Shown: piece by piece, positions 37,014 to 46,450 of the stretch
How positions within the stretch are numbered: position 1 is the stretch's first letter
Layout: each line of letters opens with the position of its first letter
DNA from: Gayadomonas joobiniege G7
GTDB lineage: Bacteria > Pseudomonadota > Gammaproteobacteria > Enterobacterales > Alteromonadaceae
Length of the DNA: 64,000 nucleotides
Direction of reading: 5' to 3'
Assembly: GCF_000300815.1 (NCBI RefSeq)
Contig: NZ_AMRX01000006.1
Span: forward strand, 124,001 to 188,000
Made by a program: the position numbers and the translations under genes
The notes under the pieces: generated by a model
Databases searched by the model: none
What the model saw: only the letters and a program-made list of their open reading frames with translations
What the model was told of the DNA's origin: nothing

Positions 37014-37696
37014 AATAACAGGCTAAACGCGATCATCATGAGCACAGGGATAAAACATATGTAGCCGATGGTTGCCGTTTTTAGCTGAGTTTTAATTGAT
37101 AAACCATAAAATAACAGAACAAAAGTCCACAGGCTGAAAAAATCAAAACTGGCTGCAAATGAATACAAGGGCTGCCCAGGCGCCAAGTTAAGGAGTTGGT
37201 TGAGCGAGGTGATTTGCAATTGGTACAACGAGGCTTGACCATCTTCGCTAAACAGTAAAACGATAATCGCCAGCCCGAGTTGAAAAATTACAGGTATCTG
37301 TAACCACCAATAAAATCCGTACCAGTTTTTAAAACTGTCTGTATTTTCTGTATCTAGTTTGGTCGCGATATTTAGATAAGCCGCTGCTAACAAGCCTTGC
37401 AACATAAGCATTAACTGGCTACCAAACACACTTGAATATTTTATCACTTCTGGCGTCATTTCTCGCGCTAATGCTTGCCGCTCCTGTTCACTGGCTTGCG
37501 GCAAGGATTCTGATAAGGTCATATTGATAAGCCATTGGGTATCTATCATAGAAAAATATAGGCTCCAAAAAATCAGTAGACTAAGGTTAACAATAAAAAA
37601 TGGAAACCAAGCAGATAAGGTTTGTTGTTCAATCTGATTAAACGCGTATTTAGGGCGGCTTATGAGGTCGCCGAGTAGAATGATATATTGATTCAT
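37010..37696 (-). CDS. Yip1 domain membrane protein
   Basis: A 228-residue protein with about five hydrophobic helices and the Yip1-domain start MNQYIILLGDLISRPKYAFN. The function in bacteria is unknown. I chose the ATG at 37696; a longer reading from TTG at 37759 would add 21 residues and run into the natA promoter region. It is divergent from natA by 72 bases and could be functionally linked to the ABC exporter. Confidence 0.7.
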   Translation of the reverse strand: MNQYIILLGDLISRPKYAFNQIEQQTLSAWFPFFIVNLSLLIFWSLYFSMIDTQWLINMTLSESLPQASEQERQALAREMTPEVIKYSSVFGSQLMLMLQGLLAAAYLNIATKLDTENTDSFKNWYGFYWWLQIPVIFQLGLAIIVLLFSEDGQASLYQLQITSLNQLLNLAPGQPLYSFAASFDFFSLWTFVLLFYGLSIKTQLKTATIGYICFIPVLMMIAFSLLF

Positions 37697-37768
37697 TTTA
37701 GTTAAGCTTGTGTGAGCAGACTGGGACAGTTTACCATAGTGTTTATCCAAATTATGCAAGGAATGAAT

Positions 37769-38545
37769 ATGTTATCTGTACGTGGCATTGAAAAATCATT
37801 TGTATTAAAAAATGCAAAACAAATGCAACAGTTCAAGCGGCAGGATCCACGTATTTGCGGGCGTCGTTTTAAAGTATTAGATGGCGTTAGTCTGACTTGT
37901 CAAGCAGGCGAAGTTGTGGCTTTGTTAGGCGCGAATGGCGCGGGTAAAACCAGTTTACTTCGCGTGCTCTCAACTGCCCTTAAAGCACAAAAAGGTCGTA
38001 TTCAATGCAATCAGGCAGATGCTCAAAAAAATTTGATGGCGTATCGTCGACAAATAGGTTTTTTATCTGGCACCACAGGTTTGTATGAACGTTTAAGCGG
38101 TGAAGAAAATTTGCGTTATTTTGCTAAATTGTACGGTTTAGATGCAAAGCAGCAGAGCGAACGTATTGCTCATCTGAGCGAACAATTAGCCATGCAAAAC
38201 TTTTTAAAGCGGCGTTTTGGTGACTATTCCACCGGAATGAAACAAAGGGTATCGATTGCGCGAGCTCTGTTGCACGATCCTCAATTTTTGATTTTAGATG
38301 AACCGACCACCGGGCTTGATATAAAAGCGAGAGGACTAATTTTAAACTTTATTGCTGAGCAACGAGCGGCGGGCAAAGGCATTATTTTTTCTACTCATGA
38401 TATGGCTGAAGTCAATCAGCTATGCCAACGGATTTGTATTTTACGGCAAGGGCAAGTGGTTTTTAATGACAGTGAAGCCGTTTTACTTTCGCAGACCGGA
38501 CAAACAAGCTTAGCACACGCAGTGTTGGCCATGATTGGAGATTAA
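37769..38545 (+). CDS. ABC transporter ATPase, NatA-like
   Basis: A 258-residue ABC ATPase: Walker A LLGANGAGKTSLLR (near residue 55), signature YSTGMKQRVSIARAL (near 152), Walker B FLILDEPTTGLD and a switch His in FSTHDMAEVNQL. The chosen ATG has AAGGA six bases upstream. It pairs with the ABC-2 permease encoded one base after its stop. The NatAB group exports sodium in Bacillus; here the substrate is uncertain. Confidence 0.88.
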   Translation: MLSVRGIEKSFVLKNAKQMQQFKRQDPRICGRRFKVLDGVSLTCQAGEVVALLGANGAGKTSLLRVLSTALKAQKGRIQCNQADAQKNLMAYRRQIGFLSGTTGLYERLSGEENLRYFAKLYGLDAKQQSERIAHLSEQLAMQNFLKRRFGDYSTGMKQRVSIARALLHDPQFLILDEPTTGLDIKARGLILNFIAEQRAAGKGIIFSTHDMAEVNQLCQRICILRQGQVVFNDSEAVLLSQTGQTSLAHAVLAMIGD

Positions 38546-38546
38546 C

Positions 38547-39755
38547 ATGATAGTGGCAATTTATAAAAAGGAACTGCTTGAGTTATTGCGAGAGAAAAAA
38601 ACGCTGATGTTTATGGTATTACTGCCGCTCGTTATTTTTCCAGCTATTTTTGGTGCGCTGGCATTTTTTGCCACTAAAAGCATTCAGGATTCTAATACTC
38701 GAATATTGAATTTTTACGTTGATCAAGCTGCGTATGACAACCCTTTAGTTCTCAAATTGCAAGCATCTGAGCATTTTAATCTTAAGCGTGATTTAATAAC
38801 GAATGATCAAGCAGAGCTGAAGCGGGCGCTGCAAGACGGGCAAATAGATTTTTGGTTAAGCTTAGGTGATAGCGGGCAAATAGCGGAAGATACCCAGCAA
38901 CAAGTCCATTGGAAAATGTATTATTACAATGCCGACGGACTCAATGCACCGCTTCGTCGTGTAAATAGTATATTGCGAGAGATTCAACAGCAGATCACCA
39001 CAGCTAGATTGCAAGGTTTGGGATTAAATGACGAGCAACAGGCGGCGATTTTAAAACCGGTTGTTTTAGAGCAAAATAACCTAGCACCCAAGCGTGAAAC
39101 AATGGGCAGCCTGCTGGGAGGTTTTATTCCTTATATTTTACTGCCTTTATGTTTAATGGGTGCCATCTATCCGGCAATTGACTTAGCAGCCGGAGAAAAA
39201 GAGCGGGGGACTTTAGAGTCTTTGATTATCGCACCTGTTGCTGCTAGTCAGTTAGTCTTAGGGAAATTTTTGACCGTATTTACGGCCTCTATGGCCTGTG
39301 TTTTGGTGACCTTGCTCAGTTTGTTATTATGGGGATTTATTTTTGCCCAAGGTTTTGCAGTGCAAGCGATTGTTCAATTAGGAGAAACTTTTGGGATTTT
39401 AAGCTTGTTTGTGTCTGCCGTTATGCTCATTCCTGTTGCATTATTTGTCTCTGCCCTTGTTTTGACGATAGCAGTTTATGCAAAAAACTATAAAGAAGCA
39501 CAAAACTTTATGGCGCCCCTGAGCTTTTTAATTTTTGCGCCATTAATTGCGGCTATGTTACCTGGTATACAGCTGAATTGGGGATGGGCGATAGTGCCGA
39601 TCAGCAATGTTGCTTTGTCAATTAAAGAGATTTTGAAAGGGCAAGCGGATTATTTAATGTTAAGTACTATCTGGTTGAGTCAGTTGGGTTTAGCATTGTG
39701 CATGTTAATGTTTTGCATTTATTGGTTTAAACGCGAGGCTGTATTATTTAGATAA
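38547..39755 (+). CDS. ABC-2 type permease, NatB-like
   Basis: A 402-residue permease. One N-terminal helix (about 20-42), a periplasmic region of about 130 residues, and five or six C-terminal helices from about residue 190 follow the NatB/ABC-2 layout. GEKERGTLESLIIAPVAASQ is the typical coupling segment. GGAG precedes the ATG chosen here (an earlier in-frame start adds four residues). Operon with the NatA-like ATPase. Confidence 0.87.
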   Translation: MIVAIYKKELLELLREKKTLMFMVLLPLVIFPAIFGALAFFATKSIQDSNTRILNFYVDQAAYDNPLVLKLQASEHFNLKRDLITNDQAELKRALQDGQIDFWLSLGDSGQIAEDTQQQVHWKMYYYNADGLNAPLRRVNSILREIQQQITTARLQGLGLNDEQQAAILKPVVLEQNNLAPKRETMGSLLGGFIPYILLPLCLMGAIYPAIDLAAGEKERGTLESLIIAPVAASQLVLGKFLTVFTASMACVLVTLLSLLLWGFIFAQGFAVQAIVQLGETFGILSLFVSAVMLIPVALFVSALVLTIAVYAKNYKEAQNFMAPLSFLIFAPLIAAMLPGIQLNWGWAIVPISNVALSIKEILKGQADYLMLSTIWLSQLGLALCMLMFCIYWFKREAVLFR

Positions 39756-39766
39756 TGTTTTTTAAA

Positions 39767-39793
39767 GCCCCCTGCGTTGGTTAAGCTGGGGGC
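39767..39793. terminator. GC hairpin between natB-like gene and mltD
   Basis: GCCCCC (39767-39772) and GGGGGC (39788-39793) pair around a 15-base loop, between convergent genes. T runs are short, so efficiency is uncertain. Confidence 0.45.
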
Positions 39794-39807
39794 GATGAGT
39801 GTTTGAG

Positions 39808-41397
39808 TTAAATATTGTTGATGTCTACATGCAGTGCGAGTGTTTGACCCGGCTGCAAAAACTTTTTACGGCTGATTTTGTTCCAATTTTCAATATCCGA
39901 GATGGTTACATTAAATTTATCGGCGATACGAGCTAAAGAGTCACCTCTGCGAACTTTATAATTTACTTTTTTTATTTTGTTTGTTGCCACCACCTGAGTA
40001 TTAGGCTGGCGTTTAATTACCAGCTTTTGCCCCGGATGAATGTTTTGCTTTTCCGTTAAATGATTCCATTGTTGAATTTGTCGGCTGGTGACATTAAACG
40101 CGCGGCTGATATCCCACAAGGTATCCCCCGATTTTACCTCATAGTTAATTTCTGTCTGAATCAACTCGTTGGCCTGCTCGGCACTTGGCTCGTTTGATTG
40201 TGCCAGCTGGTTAGTTTGCGCTGCACCTGTTGGGATTAATAAACGATCTCCGACTCGAATTAAATTTCCTTTAATTTTGTTGGTCGTTTTTAACGTATGC
40301 AGACTGGTGTTGTATTTTTGCGCAATCAGGCCTAGGCTATCACCTGCTTTAACTTTATATTCAAACCATTTAATTAGATCGTTGGGTTGAGCGTCAGCTA
40401 AGGCTGCGCGTAATGTTTCAGCATTTTTTAATGGTAACAATAACGTGTGCGGACCTTCCGGTGAAGTCGACCAGCGCGCGTACCCAGGGTTGAGGGATTT
40501 TAATGCGGCTAAGTCAATTGAGGCCATCTGTGCAGCGATGGATAAATCGATTTGGTTTTCAACATCTACAACCTCAACCGTTTGCGCGTTTGCGATAACA
40601 GGCAACTCTGCTCCGTATTTTGTTGGATTTTTGATTAAATCAGCCAAGGCTAACAGTTTTGGCACATAAGCATCTGTTTCGCGTGGTAGATCAAGTGACC
40701 AATAATCAATGTTTTCACCACTGTTAAAGTTGCGCTTAATGGCACGAGCAACACGACCTTCACCTGAATTATAAGCGGCTAACGCATGAAGCCAGTTACC
40801 ATCAAATTGTTGATGTAGTTTTTCTAGATAATCCAGAGCGGCGCGTGTTGATTCAATGACATCGCGCCGGCCGTCATACCACCAATTCCGTTTTAATCCA
40901 TAATAATCAGCTGTACCAGGCACAAACTGCCATAATCCGGCTGCGTGATAAGGCGAATAAGCCATCGGATTAAACGCGCTTTCAACAATTGGCAACAGCG
41001 CTAATTCCATTGGCATTTCACGTTTTTCTATTTCTTCTACAATGAAGTATAAAAATGGCTCTGCACGCTTGGCAACTCGTTTGAGATAACTCGGATGTTT
41101 GATAAACCAGTTTCGCTGAATCGTTAAACGGCGATTTTCGGGAATATCCATCGTCAGTTGGCTTTGAATACGCTTCCACAAATTACCGTAAATTTTATTG
41201 CCAGTGGCTGATTCACTTTCTGCTTCAGCAATCGTGGTATCTGGGATCAATTCAAGACTACTAAATTCTGCGGCAATAAACTGATCATTGGCACTGTTCA
41301 AACGATCCTCTGTTGTCTCACTGACCATGGTTTCTGATGTGCTTTGACATCCAGCCAATGCGGTTAGAACAAAAATTGGAAAATAGCGTCGAATCAT
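39808..41397 (-). CDS. mltD: Membrane-bound lytic murein transglycosylase D
   Basis: A 529-residue lipoprotein: the signal peptide ends in a lipobox LAGC (Cys16). The SLT domain (about 115-235) carries the catalytic Glu in ALLPIVESAFNPMAYSPYHA and the motif HALAAYNSGEGRVARA. Three LysM peptidoglycan-binding repeats lie in the C-terminal part (about 345-390, 415-460, 475-520). It cleaves peptidoglycan glycan strands. Beside gloB, rnhA and dnaQ, the classic mltD-gloB-yafS-rnhA-dnaQ block of Enterobacteria and relatives. Confidence 0.95.
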   Translation of the reverse strand: MIRRYFPIFVLTALAGCQSTSETMVSETTEDRLNSANDQFIAAEFSSLELIPDTTIAEAESESATGNKIYGNLWKRIQSQLTMDIPENRRLTIQRNWFIKHPSYLKRVAKRAEPFLYFIVEEIEKREMPMELALLPIVESAFNPMAYSPYHAAGLWQFVPGTADYYGLKRNWWYDGRRDVIESTRAALDYLEKLHQQFDGNWLHALAAYNSGEGRVARAIKRNFNSGENIDYWSLDLPRETDAYVPKLLALADLIKNPTKYGAELPVIANAQTVEVVDVENQIDLSIAAQMASIDLAALKSLNPGYARWSTSPEGPHTLLLPLKNAETLRAALADAQPNDLIKWFEYKVKAGDSLGLIAQKYNTSLHTLKTTNKIKGNLIRVGDRLLIPTGAAQTNQLAQSNEPSAEQANELIQTEINYEVKSGDTLWDISRAFNVTSRQIQQWNHLTEKQNIHPGQKLVIKRQPNTQVVATNKIKKVNYKVRRGDSLARIADKFNVTISDIENWNKISRKKFLQPGQTLALHVDINNI

Positions 41398-41463
41398 AAT
41401 TTACCCTGTCTGAATTAAGCGACAGAATGTTACTGATTCATGCTCAGTAAAGCAATTTTTTGC

Positions 41464-42225
41464 TTAAAATTTGTCTTTTAAAGCTCTCAAAACGGCGAAT
41501 GCGTCAACTTTATTATCTATTTTTTGTTGGCTCAATTGTGCTAGCATTTTTTGGAATTGTGGGTCAGCAACCCGTAAAAATGGGTTGCGCGTAATTTCAT
41601 CTTTCAATTTGACTGGTAAGCTGGCTTTATTTTGTTTGCGCAGTTGACTGACCTCTTGTTGCCATATCATTAAATTTTCATCATCTGGTAAAATTGAACG
41701 TGCAAACTCTAAATTAGCTAGGGTATATTCGTGGGTGGGAAATAATAATAATGACCCTGGTAGTGTCGCGAGTGTTTCTAAACTATGTTGATAAGTGTAC
41801 GCATCACCTTCAAACATACGACCACAACCGATTGAAAATAAGGTGTCACCACAAAATACCCAGTGGTCACTAACGTAGGCAATGTGGTCTAACGTGTGAC
41901 CTGGAACGGCAATAATCGTTAGCTTGAGATCCAGTGCCGATAAATGAATTTGCTCACCATCATTAAGTGCATGGTCTATAACTTTAAAGGGGCTATTGGC
42001 TGGACCATAGATTTGTACTTCTGGGTAGCTTTGTTTTAATTGCTCTACACCTTGCGTATGATCCCAGTGATGGTGAGTGATTAAGATATAATCTAACTTG
42101 GCACCGGCCAAAGCGTTTCTTACTGCATTAGCATCACCTGGGTCTACGACAAGGTGAGCATGACCATTTGTTACGTGCCAGATATAGTTATCGTTGAGAA
42201 TTGGTATTGGATTAATGGATAGCAT
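41464..42225 (-). CDS. gloB: Hydroxyacylglutathione hydrolase (glyoxalase II)
   Basis: A 253-residue metallo-beta-lactamase-fold enzyme. The start MLSINPIPILNDNYIWHVTN and metal motif THHHWDHTQG (near residue 53) identify glyoxalase II, with PGHTLDHIAY and PTHEYTLANLEFA further on. It hydrolyses S-lactoylglutathione in methylglyoxal detoxification. I chose the family start at ATG 42225; an upstream extension of 36 residues overlaps the divergent methyltransferase and is not family-like. No clear ribosome binding site. Confidence 0.94.
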   Translation of the reverse strand: MLSINPIPILNDNYIWHVTNGHAHLVVDPGDANAVRNALAGAKLDYILITHHHWDHTQGVEQLKQSYPEVQIYGPANSPFKVIDHALNDGEQIHLSALDLKLTIIAVPGHTLDHIAYVSDHWVFCGDTLFSIGCGRMFEGDAYTYQHSLETLATLPGSLLLFPTHEYTLANLEFARSILPDDENLMIWQQEVSQLRKQNKASLPVKLKDEITRNPFLRVADPQFQKMLAQLSQQKIDNKVDAFAVLRALKDKF

Positions 42226-42272
42226 AAGATAGCAATAGTCATTGTGAAAAAACATGAGGAAATCCTGAACGA

Positions 42273-43034
42273 ATGAAACCCGCTTTGCAAGACATTTTGA
42301 TGGGCGCACCGGCCAGTTGGCACGAAATTCCACAAGGTGGTTTTATTCGTAAACAAATTGAGCGACATTTAAATCAATGGTTGCCAAAAGTGTTTGGTTA
42401 CCATTTTTTAAAAGTGGGTCAATTAAGTAGTGAAATAGACACCCAGGCCTGCACCATTAAACATCAGGTTAACGTGGCTGCAGAAGGGGCTCGTCAGGGG
42501 GTTATAACAGATATCCATCATTTACCTTTTAAAAGCCAATCGGCTGATGCAATATTATTAGCCCATACTTTGGATTATACACATGATCCACATCAAGTAT
42601 TGCGCGAAGCGCATCGGGTATTAATGGCCGATGGATATCTATTTATTAGCGGTTTTAACCCGTTCAGTATCGCGGGTTTATATAAATTATGGCCGGGCAA
42701 TAAAGCCGATCCAATTCGACAAGCCAGGTTTTTCCCACCGGCTAGAATTGGTGACTGGTTGTCTCTATTAGGTTGCGAAGTGGTGCAAGATCATAGGTTT
42801 ATTTATAATCTGCCTGGGCGTCAGCCAGCCGGATGTAAAAATCGCTGGATGCCGTCTTTTACCCATCAGTATCTAACCCGTTTTGGTTCTGTTTATTTAT
42901 TAGTCGCCAGAAAACGCGAGCTGCCATTAACACCCATAAAACCTAAATGGAAAGTAAAACCAGCGCTTGCACCTATTGGTAATGTGAGTATTGGCGGTGG
43001 TGCCCGGTCAGGTAAAACAGTCTGCCGCCGTTAA
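42273..43034 (+). CDS. YafS-type SAM-dependent methyltransferase
   Basis: A 253-residue class I methyltransferase. [20 protein letters not shown] (near residue 75) and [19 protein letters not shown] (near 108) are the motif II/III region. The motif I glycine loop is degenerate, as in YafS relatives. The substrate is unknown. Divergent from gloB with 47 bases between and convergent with rnhA, whose stop it overlaps by four bases. Synteny with gloB-rnhA-dnaQ supports a YafS orthologue. Confidence 0.85.
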   Translation: MKPALQDILMGAPASWHEIPQGGFIRKQIERHLNQWLPKVFGYHFLKVGQLSSEIDTQACTIKHQVNVAAEGARQGVITDIHHLPFKSQSADAILLAHTLDYTHDPHQVLREAHRVLMADGYLFISGFNPFSIAGLYKLWPGNKADPIRQARFFPPARIGDWLSLLGCEVVQDHRFIYNLPGRQPAGCKNRWMPSFTHQYLTRFGSVYLLVARKRELPLTPIKPKWKVKPALAPIGNVSIGGGARSGKTVCRR

Positions 43035-43495
43035 CTCGCCTGATAACCAGTATCTTCTATCAATGTTTGACTGGTTGCAGCCGTTCTTGCTAATTGGTCA
43101 CAAAGCTCGTTTTCAGGGTGTCCACTATGGCCTTTTACCCAATGCCAATTAATTTTATGAGGTTGACAGGCTTTGTCTAAACGTTGCCACAAATCAACAT
43201 TTTTGACCGGTTTTTTATCGGCAGTTTTCCAGTTTCTCTTTTTCCAGTTTGATAACCATTGATTTATGCCATTTTTGACATATTGACTATCGGTTGTGAG
43301 TTCAACCTGGCAAGCTTGTTTAAGGGTTTCTAATGCAACGATAGCCGCTAGTAATTCCATGCGATTATTGGTTGTTAGCCGGTAGCCTTGGTTTAAAGTT
43401 TTTTGTACCCCTTTGTATTTTAAGACAGCGCCATAGCCACCAGGGCCAGGGTTGCCAAGGCAAGAACCATCGGTAAATATTTCGACTTGTTTCAT
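43031..43495 (-). CDS. rnhA: Ribonuclease HI
   Basis: A 154-residue enzyme with all catalytic acids: Asp in [16 protein letters not shown], Glu in [10 protein letters not shown], Asp in [12 protein letters not shown] and Asp in [11 protein letters not shown]. It degrades RNA in RNA-DNA hybrids. Length equals that of E. coli RnhA. It is divergent from dnaQ with a 110-base promoter region, as in E. coli. Confidence 0.97.
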   Translation of the reverse strand: MKQVEIFTDGSCLGNPGPGGYGAVLKYKGVQKTLNQGYRLTTNNRMELLAAIVALETLKQACQVELTTDSQYVKNGINQWLSNWKKRNWKTADKKPVKNVDLWQRLDKACQPHKINWHWVKGHSGHPENELCDQLARTAATSQTLIEDTGYQAS

Positions 43496-43605
43496 GAGTA
43501 TCCAAATAATTTTTTATTAAATTGTACGTTAGCCGGCACAGATGTACAGTGATAAGCCGTTTTACGGTAAAATATCCAAAATTCTAATCAGTCAACAGGT
43601 AAACG

Positions 43606-44334
43606 ATGAGCAGACAAATTGTTTTAGATACAGAAACGACAGGTATGAACCAGGCTGGTGGTCCGGTTTACCTAAATCATAGGATCATTGAAATTGGCTG
43701 TGTCGAGGTGGTTAATAGACGACTGACTGGACGTCACTATCATGTTTATATTCGTCCCGACAGAGAAATAGAAGAAGAAGCGATTCAAGTGCATGGCATT
43801 ACGAATGAACAGTTGGCGGATAAACCTGAATTTGCTGAAATTGCAGACGAATTTATTGAGTTTATTCGTGGTGCCGAATTAGTCATCCATAATGCACCTT
43901 TTGATGTTGGGTTTATGGACTACGAATTTGAGTTGTTGGGTAAAGACCTAAAAACAGCTTCTATCTGCACCATTACCGACTCTTTGCAGCTTGCAAGGGA
44001 AATGTTTCCAGGTAAACGAAATAATCTAGATGTCCTTTGTGACCGTTTTGGAGTCGATAATTCGCATCGAGAACTACATGGCGCTTTATTAGATGCTGAG
44101 ATACTCGCCGATGTGTATTTGATGATGACAGGGGGGCAAACTGATCTGAATTTATCATCTGACGGTGGCCAAGAAGGGCAAGTGAGCGACATTATTCGCT
44201 TAGATCAACAGCGAAAACCGCTAAAGGTTTTACGTGCCTCTGCCGAAGAACTGTTAGAGCATGAAAGAAGGTTAGATATAGTGGAAAAAGCAGCGGGTCA
44301 ATGTTTGTGGCGGGCTGATAGTCAACAAGATTAA
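43606..44334 (+). CDS. dnaQ: DNA polymerase III epsilon subunit (proofreading exonuclease)
   Basis: A 242-residue protein with the three exonuclease motifs: LDTETTGM (Exo I, residues 6-13), HNAPFDVGFMDYEF (Exo II, near 97) and HRELHGALLDAEILADVY (Exo III epsilon, near 156). The C-terminal tail should bind the polymerase alpha subunit. Divergent from rnhA, and followed after 16 bases by the TIGR03503 gene. Confidence 0.96.
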   Translation: MSRQIVLDTETTGMNQAGGPVYLNHRIIEIGCVEVVNRRLTGRHYHVYIRPDREIEEEAIQVHGITNEQLADKPEFAEIADEFIEFIRGAELVIHNAPFDVGFMDYEFELLGKDLKTASICTITDSLQLAREMFPGKRNNLDVLCDRFGVDNSHRELHGALLDAEILADVYLMMTGGQTDLNLSSDGGQEGQVSDIIRLDQQRKPLKVLRASAEELLEHERRLDIVEKAAGQCLWRADSQQD

Positions 44335-44350
44335 ATCAAGAGGTGTCGAT

Positions 44351-45751
44351 TTGACTAAATTTATCGGAGCTTGCAGTGGGTTATTGGCGCTCAGCATTTT
44401 TGCACTCAATGCGGCAGAAGAGGATACTGTTAACTTAACTGTCATCGACGATAAAAAGTTAGATTTTAGCAAATTAGACATTATTCAAAAACCAGAGCAT
44501 TTGTCGCGTATTAAATTAGTCGAGAACCGTTTCCGCATCGATGAGTACGTAGATGAACTTGTATTGGTTTTATTTCGCGATGGTACGACAGCACCTAGCA
44601 TTTTAATTAAGCCTGATGGCAGTAAGTTGTACGCAGCCACCATGCCGCCAGAGCAGGGCGATTGGTTTTATGATACTCATTACGACATGGTTCGTTTACA
44701 AAAACCCATGCCGGGCCCATGGCAGGTGGTCGCTTCATTAACGGATAAAAGCGAAATTATGGTGATGTCAGACGTCCATTTGACCGCCGAAAAAATACCG
44801 CATGATTTGTTTGTTGGCGAAAACTTATCGTTAACTGCCAAAATCAACAATGCTGGAAAAGAGATCCCTTATCAAGGTTTTAGTGATGTGGTGCGAATGT
44901 CAGTGACTATGGTGAGCACCCACAATGATGAGTATGATAATTTTTCATCGCAACCTGTTAGAGTGGCCAGTTTTGAAGATGATGGGTTAGGGTATGATCA
45001 ACACCGTAAGGATGGGGTCTTTACCGGCACTTTTAAACTGGCGCTGACACCGGGCGAATGGCGACCTGAATTATTTGTCGACTTGGCATTATTTAATCGC
45101 GAGTTTTCGTTGCCGCCCGTGATGATTCATCCACTACCATTTAAACTGGAATTTATACCCGCCGAAGAAAATAACCAACAGCATACGTTGAATATAACGG
45201 CTGATTCCGAGTTAATCGACTTTTCTACTTTTGTATTCAATGGCACTGTCTATTATCCAAACGGTGATTCCGAGTCTTTTGCCATCTCAGAACCACAAAC
45301 AAATCAGCATGAAATGCAGTTATACAATTATCAGCAAGGGAATTACCGCATAAAACTAGATGCATTTGGAAAAACCACTGACGGTCGCGATTTAATTTTG
45401 GATGTCCCTGAACAAGCATTTGTAATTGAAGCGCCTGAACCTGTGATTGTGGAGGCGGAAAAAATAGAGAATGCTGATGAAATAAATGGCATAGCGACAG
45501 ATGAAATTCTTGAGCCGCAAGATAGTCGTCTTTCCAACTCTAGTTTATTAACATTTGTTATTTTGGGAAATTTGTTGGTTTTGAGCCTTTGTTTATTAGC
45601 TTTTTGGTTGGTTGTTAAAAAGGGACTGTCTTTTTCTTCAGTCTGGTCTCGAGCCAAAAAGATCTTTAAAATGCGTAAAAAAGCCAAATCGAATGAAAAA
45701 CATACAGAAACTGATGAGATAGTAGACTTGCGTATGCCAGAAGAAATTTAA
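44351..45751 (+). CDS. TIGR03503 family envelope protein
   Basis: A 466-residue protein with a signal peptide (ending near LNAAEE), a large extracytoplasmic beta-rich region containing EDDGLGYDQHRKDGVFTGTF (near residue 210), and one C-terminal membrane helix (about 392-420) with a basic cytoplasmic tail. These match the TIGR03503 family, of unknown function, whose species distribution has been noted to follow that of the GlyGly-CTERM sorting signal (recalled, not checked). Translation starts at TTG with AGAGGTG five bases upstream. Probably co-transcribed with dnaQ. Confidence 0.8.
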   Translation: MTKFIGACSGLLALSIFALNAAEEDTVNLTVIDDKKLDFSKLDIIQKPEHLSRIKLVENRFRIDEYVDELVLVLFRDGTTAPSILIKPDGSKLYAATMPPEQGDWFYDTHYDMVRLQKPMPGPWQVVASLTDKSEIMVMSDVHLTAEKIPHDLFVGENLSLTAKINNAGKEIPYQGFSDVVRMSVTMVSTHNDEYDNFSSQPVRVASFEDDGLGYDQHRKDGVFTGTFKLALTPGEWRPELFVDLALFNREFSLPPVMIHPLPFKLEFIPAEENNQQHTLNITADSELIDFSTFVFNGTVYYPNGDSESFAISEPQTNQHEMQLYNYQQGNYRIKLDAFGKTTDGRDLILDVPEQAFVIEAPEPVIVEAEKIENADEINGIATDEILEPQDSRLSNSSLLTFVILGNLLVLSLCLLAFWLVVKKGLSFSSVWSRAKKIFKMRKKAKSNEKHTETDEIVDLRMPEEI

Positions 45752-45803
45752 TTTAATTTTTTTTAAAAAATTAGTTGACTCATTGGCACTCAGTCCTTAT
45801 TAT
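45752..45803 (+). promoter_or_regulatory. Strong sigma-70 promoter of tRNA-Asp operon
   Basis: TTGACT (45775-45780), a 17-base spacer and TATTAT (45798-45803) form a near-consensus promoter. An A/T tract of about 25 bases upstream looks like an UP element. The discriminator TGCGCCCGC after the -10 is GC-rich, as in stringently controlled stable-RNA promoters. Expected start is near 45810, leaving a leader of about 140 bases. Confidence 0.8.
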
Positions 45804-45948
45804 TGCGCCCGCTTCTGACGGGGAACAACTCGAAAGGGCAAATTAAATATCTGATAAATAAGTAGAACATTTGTATTAGCTGTCACTGCTGTATGATTTT
45901 AAAAATCAGCACTCAGTTTGCTTTATACAGACTTGTTTATACCACTGC

Positions 45949-46025
45949 GGAGTGGTAGTTCAGTTGGTTAGAATACCGGCCTGTCACGCCGGGGGTCGCG
46001 GGTTCGAGTCCCGTCCACTCCGCCA
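45949..46025 (+). tRNA. tRNA-Asp (GUC), copy 1
   Basis: A 77-base cloverleaf with encoded CCA: acceptor GGAGTGG pairs with CCACTCC, D arm TAGTTCAGTTGGTTAGA, anticodon GTC in CCTGTCACG, and T arm GGGTTCGAGTCCC. The preceding ACCACT is complementary to AGTGGT at the tRNA start. Confidence 0.98.
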
Positions 46026-46075
46026 CTATCAGATAATTAATAGATTTACAGATTAAAAATTAGTAATACCACTGC

Positions 46076-46152
46076 GGAGTGGTAGTTCAGTTGGTTAGAA
46101 TACCGGCCTGTCACGCCGGGGGTCGCGGGTTCGAGTCCCGTCCACTCCGCCA
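46076..46152 (+). tRNA. tRNA-Asp (GUC), copy 2
   Basis: Identical to copy 1 over all 77 bases including CCA, separated from it by 50 bases. The flank ACCACTGC immediately upstream is also conserved, so the duplicated unit extends past the gene. Confidence 0.98.
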
Positions 46153-46185
46153 TTTTACTCTGTTTATCGTATATTATACTACTGC

Positions 46186-46262
46186 GGAGTGGTAGTTCAG
46201 TTGGTTAGAATACCGGCCTGTCACGCCGGGGGTCGCGGGTTCGAGTCCCGTCCACTCCGCCA
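46186..46262 (+). tRNA. tRNA-Asp (GUC), copy 3
   Basis: Identical to copies 1 and 2, separated from copy 2 by 33 bases. The upstream flank is ACTACTGC, one base different from the others. No clear hairpin terminator follows. Confidence 0.98.
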
Positions 46263-46450
46263 TATCTCTATAAATTCATCTTTCAGTTATCAAGCGCTTA
46301 GTTTAAACCTCACTGTTACAAAAAAACCAACATTTAAATCTATTTTTTATGAACTCTCTGATTGAATCTAAAATCGGTTGGCGTTATTTAGCTTTGTGCG
46401 CTTTACTCAAACCTGCTGTTAAATTTTAAGCAAATTTAAGGAGCCAGAGT

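Noticed and set aside
41464-42333. Longer gloB reading frame to 42333
   Set aside because: The 36 extra residues overlap the divergent methyltransferase and are absent from the glyoxalase II family.
46350-46430. Possible 26-codon gene after the tRNAs
   Set aside because: No ribosome binding site and no family resemblance; not reported as a gene.
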